This document shows positions 8,772-16,202 of a stretch of DNA of 51,285 nt, piece after piece. The position numbers were made by a program, and so were the translations under genes. This DNA comes from VRUG01 sp965372745. Its GTDB lineage: Bacteria > Planctomycetota > Phycisphaerae > Sedimentisphaerales > Anaerobacaceae. Under the pieces are notes generated by a model, which saw only the letters and a list, made by a program, of their open reading frames with translations, was not told the origin of the DNA and did no database searches. The first letter of the stretch is position 1, and every line of letters begins with the position of its first letter. The stretch lies in NCBI GenBank assembly GCA_965372745.1, contig CBDVDM010000012.1, positions 1-51,285 of the forward strand, in the 5' to 3' direction.

Positions 8772-10211
8772 ATGGCAAAATCAACAAAAACATCTAAATC
8801 AAAGCAAACCAGGAAAAATACTTCCAGGAAAGTCGTTAAAGTCAAAAGCAAAAAGGCCTTTAAGGGCTATAAGGAGGCCATGAAGTACCTTTCTGAGTGT
8901 ACGGATTACGAAAAGGAAACACGTTTGAGGTATAATGTTACAACATTTAACCTCGCAAGAATGGAAAAGTTGTTGTCTCTTGTAGGTAATCCGCATAAAA
9001 AAATCCCTACAGTCCACATAGCCGGCACAAAAGGTAAGGGTTCTACCGCTACTATGCTTGCCAGGATGCTCGAATCAAATGGCTATAAAATCGGGCTATA
9101 TACTTCACCACATGTGCTGCACCTGCATGAGCGTATTGTGGTCGACTCGCAAATGATCAGCCAATCGGAAATGCTTGGTTTGATGAACCGCATTTATGCT
9201 CCTGCGGAAAAAATGGCCAAGACTGATGCGACGAGTTTCTTTGAAATCATGACAGCATTGGCTTTTATGTATTTTGTAGACGAGAAAGTTGACTTGGCAA
9301 TTATCGAAACCGGTTTGGGCGGACGTTTAGACAGCACTAACGTCATTACACCGCAGCTTGTCGGCATAACCAGCTTGAGCATAGACCATCAGTTTCAATT
9401 AGGTAAAACAATTGATAGTATCGCCAAAGAGAAGGCCGGCGTTTTCAAACGGGGTGTGCCGATTGTAACTGTACTACAGCATCCGGACGCAATGGCTGTT
9501 CTTAAATCTCGTGCAAATTCAGTCAGGGCACCATTACATGTCACAGGTGACGATATAGATTTTTCATACAGGTTCGAGACCTCACGTGAGGAAGGACCTC
9601 ATACAAGGATTTGCCTTACAACACCAACAAGCAGGTTCGAGCATATCAAAGTGCCGTTGTATGGCAAGCATCAGGCGATTAACTGTGGTTTAGCGCTTGC
9701 GATGCTGGACAAGCTTAAATCAAGCGGTTATGAGATTGATAATAATAAAGCTGCCGAAGGTCTTAGTAACGTTTCATTATCAGGTCGGATGGAAATGATA
9801 TGCCAGGACCCACGCATTATGATTGACGCTGCTCATAATGCCGCCAGCATCAAGGCCGTGATACATGCTATAGGCCAGAACATACCGTATGACTCGATGG
9901 TGATAATTTTCGGCTGCAATGCTGATAAAGACATCAAGGGTATGCTGCACCAGATACAATTCGGCGCTGACAAAGTAATATTTACACGCAGCAACTCGGC
10001 AAAGGCAATGTCGCCGAATGAGTTAGGCGAGATGTATGCCGAAATTTGCGGTAATAAAATGTATCAGACTGCTTCAAGTCTGGGCGAGGCATTGCGACTT
10101 GCACAAAGCGCAGTCGGCAAAGAAGACCTGATTTGCATTACGGGCAGTTTCTATCTTATTGGCCAGGCAAAGGCGCGATTACATCCACATTTAGCCACAC
10201 AGGCTATTTAA
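8772..10211 (+). CDS. folC: Folylpolyglutamate/dihydrofolate synthase FolC
   Basis: FolC adds glutamate to (dihydro)folates in an ATP-dependent Mur-ligase-type reaction. The P-loop GTKGKGST is at 85-92, followed by TSPHVLHLHERI and the ETGLGGRLDSTN motif typical of the family. The C-terminal domain shows the conserved MIDAAHNAAS. At 479 residues it is some 40 longer than usual. The extra length is an N-terminal tail of about 30 residues very rich in Lys, Ser and Thr (MAKSTKTSKSKQTRKN), which may bind nucleic acid or be disordered. The start is fixed by the promoter, and there is no ribosome binding site. Confidence 0.95.
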   Translation: MAKSTKTSKSKQTRKNTSRKVVKVKSKKAFKGYKEAMKYLSECTDYEKETRLRYNVTTFNLARMEKLLSLVGNPHKKIPTVHIAGTKGKGSTATMLARMLESNGYKIGLYTSPHVLHLHERIVVDSQMISQSEMLGLMNRIYAPAEKMAKTDATSFFEIMTALAFMYFVDEKVDLAIIETGLGGRLDSTNVITPQLVGITSLSIDHQFQLGKTIDSIAKEKAGVFKRGVPIVTVLQHPDAMAVLKSRANSVRAPLHVTGDDIDFSYRFETSREEGPHTRICLTTPTSRFEHIKVPLYGKHQAINCGLALAMLDKLKSSGYEIDNNKAAEGLSNVSLSGRMEMICQDPRIMIDAAHNAASIKAVIHAIGQNIPYDSMVIIFGCNADKDIKGMLHQIQFGADKVIFTRSNSAKAMSPNELGEMYAEICGNKMYQTASSLGEALRLAQSAVGKEDLICITGSFYLIGQAKARLHPHLATQAI

Positions 10212-10339
10212 TTAACTTGTATCTGTTAACAGGTTAATAGCGAGGAAGGTGTTATGCACTAGGCGCTGCAATCCTATATATTTAGCCCCACAGCCACCAT
10301 ATCGCTTTTAAAGTCTAAAAACAGACAGTTTGATGTTAA

Positions 10340-11032
10340 TTAACCTTTTATTTTTATGGTATATACCAAAGTAAAATAAATACCGATAACAAGAAAAGCA
10401 ATGCCGGTTATACGACGGGCCCACAACTCAAACCAGCTGACTTTCTGAAAAACTTTAGCCAGTGAGTTGGCACCTATTGCAATAAGAACACCAAATGTAA
10501 ACACCGGAAGTGCTGTGCCGATACCATAGACAAGAGGCAATGAGATTGCAGAAGAGTATTTTATCGATAGCGGTATCAGGCTTCCAAAAAATAATGCCGC
10601 TGAAACAGGGCAAAAAGATAAGGCAAAAATTATTCCTAAAAACAGGGCGCCTGTCAATCCGAATTTTTTCATCCGTTGCTGACCCCATTGGCTAATACCA
10701 CATCCTTTGATGCTGAATGCAAACATGTCAAGCAGAACCATCGCAACAAGTATCATAATTGGGCCGAGCAGCTTGTGCATATATTTTTGAAGCCAGTTCG
10801 AGAGTAACGGCATTGAAAGTAAGCTGTTTACCAGGACAATTCCAAGTATCACGTATGTCAAAGCTCTTCCAAAGGTGTAAAGCAAACCGGTAGCAAAAAC
10901 ATAGCCCGGCTTGTCAAACTTTCTACCTATAAATGATATAGCTGCTATGTTGGTAGCTAATGGACAAGGACTGATGGAAGTCAGTATGCCAAGCCAGAGT
11001 GCACTTACCAAGCTTATAAACAAATCGTTCAT
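10340..11032 (-). CDS. ArsG/CcdA-like membrane transporter
   Basis: A 230-residue protein with about six membrane segments and two cysteine-proline motifs, SISPCPLA near residue 23 and LSFCPVSAA near 140, the hallmark of the CcdA/DsbD transmembrane electron-carrier fold. In ars-type clusters such proteins are annotated as ArsG, an efflux permease for aminoaromatic arsenicals; the fold alone would also suit thiol electron transfer. It overlaps the gene before it by four bases (ATGA) and is the last of a five-gene minus-strand operon headed by an ArsR regulator. Substrate is inferred from context only. Confidence 0.8.
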   Translation of the reverse strand: MNDLFISLVSALWLGILTSISPCPLATNIAAISFIGRKFDKPGYVFATGLLYTFGRALTYVILGIVLVNSLLSMPLLSNWLQKYMHKLLGPIMILVAMVLLDMFAFSIKGCGISQWGQQRMKKFGLTGALFLGIIFALSFCPVSAALFFGSLIPLSIKYSSAISLPLVYGIGTALPVFTFGVLIAIGANSLAKVFQKVSWFELWARRITGIAFLVIGIYFTLVYTIKIKG

Positions 11033-11595
11033 TGCCGACCTTCGCTGAGGAAATTCTGTATGCTATCACGTATATAAGCCAGATAACTGTCTTTATCTCG
11101 AACCTTTTGCCAAATTCGGTCAAGATTTTCCCATTTGACTTGTCTGCCGTCTTTTATTTCAGAAATCACAACCGACTTGGTCACAAGTTTATAGTCCTCA
11201 ATGAAATGGCCGTTCTCGAGCTTGTCCACATCCACGATTTCCAATATGATGTTCCCTGATTTGAGTTCGTCGGCAAAATAGAGTTCGAGAGCCTCTTTTG
11301 CATACGTTTCCAGTTTATGACAGGTAGGACATCTTACGTTCCCATGAAAATAATAAACAATCAGCCGTTCTTTCTGTCTGGCATTATTATCCACAGTTTT
11401 CATCAAAAGATTCTTTTTTCTTTCCTCGGCTGACTCTGTAATATTTTCCGTTTCATTTTGTTTTTTAGCCTGTGCAGAATTGTCAGTTACTTCATCCGAC
11501 TTCGAATCTGTTTTTTGCTCTGAGCCAACCATATAAGCAAGGCTTGAGACAACGAACAAAAGCAGGACAACTGTTAGTATCTGTTTAGGTTTCAT
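11029..11595 (-). CDS. ArsF-like exported thioredoxin-fold protein
   Basis: 188 residues. An N-terminal hydrophobic anchor (about 5-24) is followed by a charged linker (25-70) and a thioredoxin-like domain with the redox motif RCPTCHKLE near residue 98. Proteins of this shape in ars clusters are called ArsF and are reported to work with ArsE in reducing nitroaromatic arsenicals. It is translationally coupled to the ArsG-like gene downstream through an ATGA overlap. It probably sits on the outer face of the cytoplasmic membrane and exchanges electrons with that neighbour. Confidence 0.75.
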   Translation of the reverse strand: MKPKQILTVVLLLFVVSSLAYMVGSEQKTDSKSDEVTDNSAQAKKQNETENITESAEERKKNLLMKTVDNNARQKERLIVYYFHGNVRCPTCHKLETYAKEALELYFADELKSGNIILEIVDVDKLENGHFIEDYKLVTKSVVISEIKDGRQVKWENLDRIWQKVRDKDSYLAYIRDSIQNFLSEGRQ

Positions 11596-11614
11596 AATTA
11601 TCTCTCATGAAAAT

Positions 11615-11848
11615 TTACTGTAATATATCCTTGATTTCATCCAATGAAGGAACTTTACCAACAACTTTAACCAGGCCGTCAACAGCTAATGCCGGTGTCA
11701 TCATTACACCAAACTTCATGATTTCGTTAATATCTGTAATTTTTTCAACTTCATATTCGATACCCAAAACCTTAGCAGCGGCTTCAACGTTTTCCGCTAA
11801 CTTTTTGCACTTGGGACAACCTGTTCCTAAAACCTGTAATTTCTTCAT
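11615..11848 (-). CDS. Mini-thioredoxin (redox-active disulfide protein)
   Basis: A 77-residue thioredoxin-fold protein with an early CPKC active site (GTGCPKCKKL, residues 8-17) and the cis-proline segment MMTPALAVDG. It is of the redox-active disulfide protein 2 type, which in arsenic clusters is called ArsE. It has no signal peptide, so it is cytoplasmic. The gaps to its neighbours are 11 and 19 bases. It is likely the soluble electron donor or metalloid carrier for the membrane proteins of the operon. Confidence 0.8.
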   Translation of the reverse strand: MKKLQVLGTGCPKCKKLAENVEAAAKVLGIEYEVEKITDINEIMKFGVMMTPALAVDGLVKVVGKVPSLDEIKDILQ

Positions 11849-11859
11849 TGTTAACCCTC

Positions 11860-13032
11860 TTAAAAAAACGCACCAAAAATAATCCCTGAGATGGTTGACA
11901 TTACAATCACAAGCGAAATGAATACTACCGTCTTTTGCGTACCCATTACAGAGCGAATGACAAGCATGTTCGGCAGCGACAGGGCGGGCCCGGCTAAAAG
12001 CAGAGCCAATGCAGGCCCTTTGCCCATGCCTGCACCAATCAGTCCCTGCAATATGGGCACCTCGGTAAGGGTTGCAAAATACATGAAAGCACCGGCTACC
12101 GATGCAAACAGATTAGCTCGTATTGAATTACCGCCTACGGCATTTGTTATCCAGGCTGATGGAATGATGCCTTCGGTATCGGGCCGACCGAGCAGAAAGC
12201 CGGCGACGAGCACACCAAAAAGTAGAAGCGGCAGTATCTGTTTTGCAAAGTCCCAGCTTGCTGCAACCCACTGGCCAAGTTCGGATTTTTTAAACCATGT
12301 TGTCAGTACGAAAGCCAAAACTATTGCAAAAACTGCTGTCAAAATCCATTTGGCCGAATAGATATGGAACCACAAGCCGGTATTCATTGCCGGCCTTGAC
12401 CAGTTGGCAAATACCAGAATACCGACCATACCGGCAAAATAAATACTCATTTGCGTAAGCGTTCTTTGTGGGGCGGTATCCGGAATTGCAGTCTGGTTAT
12501 TGGCTTTTTCGGCCTCTTCTTTACGATAAAGCAGGTGCATAGCAAGGCCGATGACAATACTGAGAAGAATCGCTCCTACAGCACGGGCTATTCCTATCTC
12601 AGGACCGAGTACACGGGTGGTCAGTATTATCGCCAGGACGTTGATAGCCGGACCAGAATACAGAAACGCAGTTGCAGGCCCTAATCCAGCTCCCATTCTG
12701 TATATGCCGGCAAATAACGGCAGCACCGTGCAGGAACAAACTGCCAGAATTGTCCCTGAGACACTTGCGACACTGTAAGCCAATACTTTGTTTGCCCTGG
12801 CGCCGAGGTATTTCATTACCGAAGCCTGACTTACAAAAACAGAAATCGCACCAGCTATGAAAAAGGCCGGAACCAGGCACAGCAATACATGTTCTTTGGC
12901 ATACCATTTAACAAGGTGTAGTGATTCCGTAACCGCACTATTGAAACGGCCAAATCCTACAGGCAGGTAAAAACAGCCGAGAAATACCGCAATAATGACA
13001 ACCAGTTTTTTCCATTCGCCTTTCCAGCTCAT
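11860..13032 (-). CDS. ArsP-like permease (PF03773 type)
   Basis: 390 residues with about ten membrane segments in two halves, each with an SGPAINV / AGPALSLPN-type loop. The motif VCSCTVLPLFAGIYRMGAGL near residue 95 carries paired cysteines typical of this permease family. Members include ArsP, which exports trivalent organoarsenicals. The stop is 11 bases before the mini-thioredoxin and the start is 15 bases after the ArsR gene, so regulation by that repressor is likely. The transported species (organoarsenical or another soft metal) cannot be read from the sequence. Confidence 0.82.
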   Translation of the reverse strand: MSWKGEWKKLVVIIAVFLGCFYLPVGFGRFNSAVTESLHLVKWYAKEHVLLCLVPAFFIAGAISVFVSQASVMKYLGARANKVLAYSVASVSGTILAVCSCTVLPLFAGIYRMGAGLGPATAFLYSGPAINVLAIILTTRVLGPEIGIARAVGAILLSIVIGLAMHLLYRKEEAEKANNQTAIPDTAPQRTLTQMSIYFAGMVGILVFANWSRPAMNTGLWFHIYSAKWILTAVFAIVLAFVLTTWFKKSELGQWVAASWDFAKQILPLLLFGVLVAGFLLGRPDTEGIIPSAWITNAVGGNSIRANLFASVAGAFMYFATLTEVPILQGLIGAGMGKGPALALLLAGPALSLPNMLVIRSVMGTQKTVVFISLVIVMSTISGIIFGAFF

Positions 13033-13047
13033 TAAAAACTCCCGAAA

Positions 13048-13377
13048 CTATAAGCTTTTGAGCAGTTTTTCATTTTCTTTAGCCTGCCCCTTTAAAACGC
13101 CGGTAATGCACGAAAAAAAGTTAAGTATGCAGGGCGTCTTAAGTTTATAAATAACCTTGAGCCCTTCTTTGCGGTATCCGAGCACACCGGCATTAACCAT
13201 TATAGAAAGATGTCGCGAGACATTAGACCTTTCAGAGCCGACGTGTTCTGCGATGTCACAGACGCATTGCTCACCATCCTTCAAAAACTCGACTATCGCA
13301 ATTCTGAAAGGATGAGCAATTGCTTTGACGACTTTAGCCTGCTTTTCATAAAGAAACTGTTTTTTCCTGTCTTTCAT
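13048..13377 (-). CDS. ArsR-family metalloregulatory repressor
   Basis: 109 residues with the winged helix-turn-helix of ArsR/SmtB repressors. The DNA-recognition helix region reads ERSNVSRHLSIM. The inducer motif EQCVCDIAEHV (residues 37-47) has the two cysteines that bind As(III) in the ELCVCDL motif of ArsR, and more cysteines follow near the C-terminus (PCILNFFSC). It heads the five-gene operon. A GAGG ribosome binding site lies before the ATG. Autoregulation through the inverted repeat just upstream is likely. Confidence 0.88.
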   Translation of the reverse strand: MKDRKKQFLYEKQAKVVKAIAHPFRIAIVEFLKDGEQCVCDIAEHVGSERSNVSRHLSIMVNAGVLGYRKEGLKVIYKLKTPCILNFFSCITGVLKGQAKENEKLLKSL

Positions 13378-13398
13378 CTTTCGAATCCTCTATGTAAG

Positions 13399-13420
13399 TA
13401 TGTGGTTATATACTCACATA
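13399..13420. promoter_or_regulatory. Candidate ArsR operator
   Basis: Inverted repeat TATGTG-N10-CACATA, 22 bases upstream of the arsR ATG. The spacer contains TATATA, which could serve as the -10 for the operon, so repressor binding would cover the promoter. The size fits ArsR operators. Confidence 0.5.
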
Positions 13421-13494
13421 TTAAGCTGTTAGTTCATAAAATTCAATAAAATTTTAGGAATATCTGCCGTATCCGGGAATTTTGAATAGGATTT

Positions 13495-13653
13495 TAGAGC
13501 ACTTTAATATTTTCTGCTCTGCTTTAGGCCGTCGTGAGGACAAGGCTGGCAAAAAGGATTGCGCAGCTATATCGAGATATAGCGAGCAAATCCGATGCAG
13601 CCAGCCAACGCCGCAACAGGTATAAAGCGAGCACGAAAAATTAAATTGCTCTA
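13495..13653. repeat. 159-bp full-length palindromic element
   Basis: The two halves of this element are imperfect reverse complements along their whole length, about three quarters identical by eye. The ends are TAGAGCA...TGCTCTA and the tip is an exact palindrome, GCTATATC-GA-GATATAGC, at 13566-13583. It has no ORF. It could be a miniature mobile element or a long extragenic hairpin. No clear target-site duplication is seen. Confidence 0.65.
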
Positions 13654-13670
13654 GTTGTCTTTTTCGCACA

Positions 13671-13699
13671 AAAAAAGCTCTGGAGCTATATCCAGAGCT
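13671..13699 (-). terminator. Intrinsic terminator after tRNA-fMet
   Basis: A perfect 9-bp stem (AGCTCTGGA with TCCAGAGCT), a 6-base loop, and on the minus strand a run of T residues right after it. It lies four bases past the end of the tRNA gene and ends that minus-strand transcript. Confidence 0.85.
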
Positions 13700-13702
13700 T
13701 AA

Positions 13703-13777
13703 TAGCGGGGGCAGGATTCGAACCTGCGACCTCCGGGTTATGGGCCCGACGAGCTAACCAGACTGCTCTACCCCGCG
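13703..13777 (-). tRNA. Initiator tRNA-fMet (CAU) with C33
   Basis: 75 nt without an encoded CCA. The D arm, anticodon arm, T arm (GCAGG-TTCGAAT-CCTGC) and acceptor fold well. Initiator traits are an unpaired C1/U72 end and three consecutive G:C pairs in the anticodon stem (GGG/CCC). The anticodon loop is CCCATAA: position 33 is C, where bacterial tRNAs nearly always have U. A terminator follows. It is 62 bases after the HIT gene, possibly in the same transcript. Confidence 0.93.
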
Positions 13778-13839
13778 GCCAATCTATTATTTAAGATAAC
13801 ATAAAATTCATCTGTTTTCAAGAGCACTAAGGCGCTAAT

Positions 13840-14256
13840 TCACAGATTCTTACGAATCTTATCAGCAATTATATCTATCTTTCCATCCGGATACTTATAT
13901 GCAGGCCAGCGGTCAAACACACCATCACCGGTATTGCGAGGAATTATATGAAAATGCACATGGTCAACCAGCTGTCCTGATGCCCTGCCATTATTGCACA
14001 GCACATTGTACCCTTCGCAACCCATGCCATCATTTACTGCTTTGGCTATCCTGTTCAACTTCGAACCAATGCTGCTCAATACTCCCGAAGGACATTCGTG
14101 CAGCTTTTCATAGTGTTCTTTGGGAACAACCAACGTATGCCCATCACTCAACGGCCCGACATCTAAAAAAGCAAGTATCATCTCATCCTCATAAATTTTT
14201 ACAGATGGGATCCGCCCTGCTACTATCTCACAGAAAATGCAATCTTCCTTGCCCAT
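13840..14256 (-). CDS. HIT-family nucleotide hydrolase/transferase
   Basis: 138 residues of the histidine triad superfamily, which act on nucleoside phosphoramidates or dinucleoside polyphosphates. The triad is H99-V-H101-F-H103 in HVHFHIIPR. The N-terminal C6xxC9 with later histidines fits the zinc-binding HinT/HIT branch. It lies 54 bases after rplQ in the same direction and may be read from the ribosomal operon. The true substrate is unknown. Confidence 0.92.
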   Translation of the reverse strand: MGKEDCIFCEIVAGRIPSVKIYEDEMILAFLDVGPLSDGHTLVVPKEHYEKLHECPSGVLSSIGSKLNRIAKAVNDGMGCEGYNVLCNNGRASGQLVDHVHFHIIPRNTGDGVFDRWPAYKYPDGKIDIIADKIRKNL

Positions 14257-14310
14257 CCCTGCAATCTCCGGGAATTGATGCCCTAAGTATTGATACCTTT
14301 AGGTAAAAAT

Positions 14311-14916
14311 CTACTTCTGTTTATCTGTTTCCTTTTCATTGCCGCCGGCCTGTTTTGTCTTATCGCCAGCAGTTGTTTCCTGCTCTGCTGCGCCTTCCGA
14401 TTCCACAGGTTCTGCTTCAACTGCTTTTTCTACCGGCTCTTCTGCTGCAACGGGCTTTTTGGCCTTTTTAGCTGAACCCTTTTTACCTTTCTTTTCTTTT
14501 GGAGTTGGTTTTTCATCCTCGCCTACAAGCTGCAATAAAACCAGTCGGCCGTTATCACCTAAGCGGTTCATGGCAAGACGGATGATTCTTGTATATCCTC
14601 CAGGTCGGTCAAGGTATCGAGGGCCAAGTTCGCTAAACAATTTCCCAATTACAGTGCCCTGCTTAACTGTCTTGCCGTCTTCTTCAATTACAATATCACG
14701 ATTGCAAAGCAATGAAATAGCTCTGCGCCTTGCCGACAACGTTCCTTTCTTTGCCAGTGTAATCAGCTTCTCAGCAAACGGGCTTACTTCTTTAGCTTTT
14801 TCAATTGTCGTTGAAATCGTCTCGTGCTCAAAAAGCGATGCAACCATATTTCGGCGCATTGCCAGCCGATGTTCACTTGTTCTACCCAATCGACGACCTG
14901 CTACTCTATGACGCAT
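14311..14916 (-). CDS. rplQ: Ribosomal protein L17 with C-terminal tail
   Basis: The core (1-131) is ordinary L17, opening MRHRVAGRRLGRTSEHR. E. coli L17 has 127 residues; here 201. The extra 70 residues are Lys/Ala-rich, then Glu-rich (KKGKKGSAKKAKKPVAAEE), low in complexity and presumably disordered. It is the last ribosomal gene of the alpha segment, 206 bases after rpoA, and that gap carries a repeat cluster. Confidence 0.95.
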   Translation of the reverse strand: MRHRVAGRRLGRTSEHRLAMRRNMVASLFEHETISTTIEKAKEVSPFAEKLITLAKKGTLSARRRAISLLCNRDIVIEEDGKTVKQGTVIGKLFSELGPRYLDRPGGYTRIIRLAMNRLGDNGRLVLLQLVGEDEKPTPKEKKGKKGSAKKAKKPVAAEEPVEKAVEAEPVESEGAAEQETTAGDKTKQAGGNEKETDKQK

Positions 14917-14976
14917 ATTTTCAAATTCCTCATTTACTGATACTTATTCATCACTACTTAAACTGACCGGTTTAGT

Positions 14977-14991
14977 CCCGATTTAATCGGG
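14977..14991. repeat. CCCGAT/ATCGGG hairpin in rpoA-rplQ gap
   Basis: A 6-bp perfect stem with a 3-base loop. It follows AAACTGACCGG, a partial copy of the palindrome family found after stop codons in this operon. No T run follows on either strand, so it is probably not a terminator. Confidence 0.5.
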
Positions 14992-15055
14992 ATAAATTTT
15001 GTTTAATTCTTTATTCTGTAACATCTTAAAATGGCTTCCGACGTAGTCGGCCTCA

Positions 15056-15122
15056 ACTAACGAGATACGATTCACAAGCGACGCTCAAATTGACCCGTTT
15101 CGCCAGAAACGATCAGTTTGAG
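15056..15122. repeat. Heptads plus palindrome abutting rpoA stop
   Basis: Five 7-base units at 15056-15090, several ending ACG (AGATACG, AGCGACG), run into a palindrome at 15084-15122. The palindrome arms are CTCAAAtTGA and TCAgTTTGAG, with an inner CGTTTC-gcca-GAAACG stem. The outer base touches the rpoA stop codon. The arrangement closely matches 31391-31467 after fusA. Confidence 0.75.
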
Positions 15123-16127
15123 TCATACTACCGCCATTCCCAAAGACAGACCCATATCAGCAAGTTTTCGTTTAATTTCCCGAAGAGAAGTCTTGCCGAA
15201 GCTTCGTATCTTCATCAAATCAGTTTCCGCAAATTTCACCAGTTCACCCACTGTCTCAACTTTTGCCGACTCAAGACAATTATTTGCCCTCACAGACAAT
15301 TCAAGTTCAGCAACAGTAACATTGAGCTTTCCCGCTAATTCCTCATCGATACCACTTTCTTCAGGAACTTCTTCTGTTCCTGGAATTTCTTCACCGATAG
15401 TTTCCTGGCCAATTTCAAAGTATTGTACGAAAGGATTTATATGCTTTCGCAATATCTTTGCAGCTTCTACCAATGCCATTTCAGGTGTCACCGTACCATT
15501 AGTCCAGATTTCCAGGATTAACTTATCATAGTTGGTCTTTTGCCCTACCCGTGTATCTTCAGTCATATAACGAACTCGTGTGACCGGCGAATAAACTGCA
15601 TCGAGCATTATCATTCCAATTTCCTGGTCAAATCTATCTGCCGCGTTTATACGTTCGGAGGCCGGCACATATCCCCTGCCGTTTTCAACCACCATTTCAA
15701 GTTCAAACTTCACATCCTCGGTCAACGTAGCTAAAACCAGGTCTTTATTGACTATTTCAACGGCAGGGTCGGCAACTATATCCGCTGCCGTCACCTCTCC
15801 TGCTTTTTCTGCCGACACTATTATTGTTTTCGGCCCTTCACCTGTCAGACGAACAATAAGACTTTTTACATTTAATACTATATCTGTAACATCTTCCATC
15901 ACTCCCTTTATCGAGGTAAATTCATGACCCACCCCTGTTATTTTTATGGACGTTACGGCACTGCCTTCCAGTGAAGACAGCAACACGCGTCTAAGACTGT
16001 TACCAATAGTGGTGCCGAAGCCTCGCTCGAAAGGCTCGATAAAGAAACGACTGTACTTGTCGCTCACTATTGCCCTGTCTCGTTCAACGTGCGTCGGCAA
16101 CTCCAAACCACGCCATGTAACTCGCAT
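15123..16127 (-). CDS. rpoA: RNA polymerase alpha subunit
   Basis: 334 residues. The N-terminal dimerisation domain (about 1-235) contains the signature PFERGFGTTIGNSLRRVLLSS. An acidic linker (about 240-270) leads to the C-terminal domain (SVRANNCLESAKVETVGEL ... LREIKRKLADMGLSLG), which binds UP elements and activators. AT-rich UP-like tracts lie before the trnT and rpsJ promoters. The gene is 75 bases after rpsD. A palindrome begins at its stop codon. Confidence 0.98.
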   Translation of the reverse strand: MRVTWRGLELPTHVERDRAIVSDKYSRFFIEPFERGFGTTIGNSLRRVLLSSLEGSAVTSIKITGVGHEFTSIKGVMEDVTDIVLNVKSLIVRLTGEGPKTIIVSAEKAGEVTAADIVADPAVEIVNKDLVLATLTEDVKFELEMVVENGRGYVPASERINAADRFDQEIGMIMLDAVYSPVTRVRYMTEDTRVGQKTNYDKLILEIWTNGTVTPEMALVEAAKILRKHINPFVQYFEIGQETIGEEIPGTEEVPEESGIDEELAGKLNVTVAELELSVRANNCLESAKVETVGELVKFAETDLMKIRSFGKTSLREIKRKLADMGLSLGMAVV

Positions 16128-16202
16128 TGCAAGCCTCCTAATGACTGTTTATAAATTACTACTCGTTATTTCATTTGCAAAAATAATAGATACCATTCAA
16201 TA

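Noticed and set aside
10210..10238. Imperfect ATTAAC/GTTAAT inverted repeat at the folC stop as terminator
   Set aside because: It is weak, AT-rich and lacks a T run; it may be chance in an AT-rich gap.
14270..14310. Hairpin CCTAA...TTAGG between rplQ and the HIT gene as terminator
   Set aside because: The stem is imperfect and AT-rich and no T run follows on the minus strand.
15118..15531. Plus-strand open frames of 100 to 300 codons opposite the ribosomal and polymerase genes
   Set aside because: They lie wholly antisense to strongly conserved genes, have no ribosome binding sites and show no family likeness.
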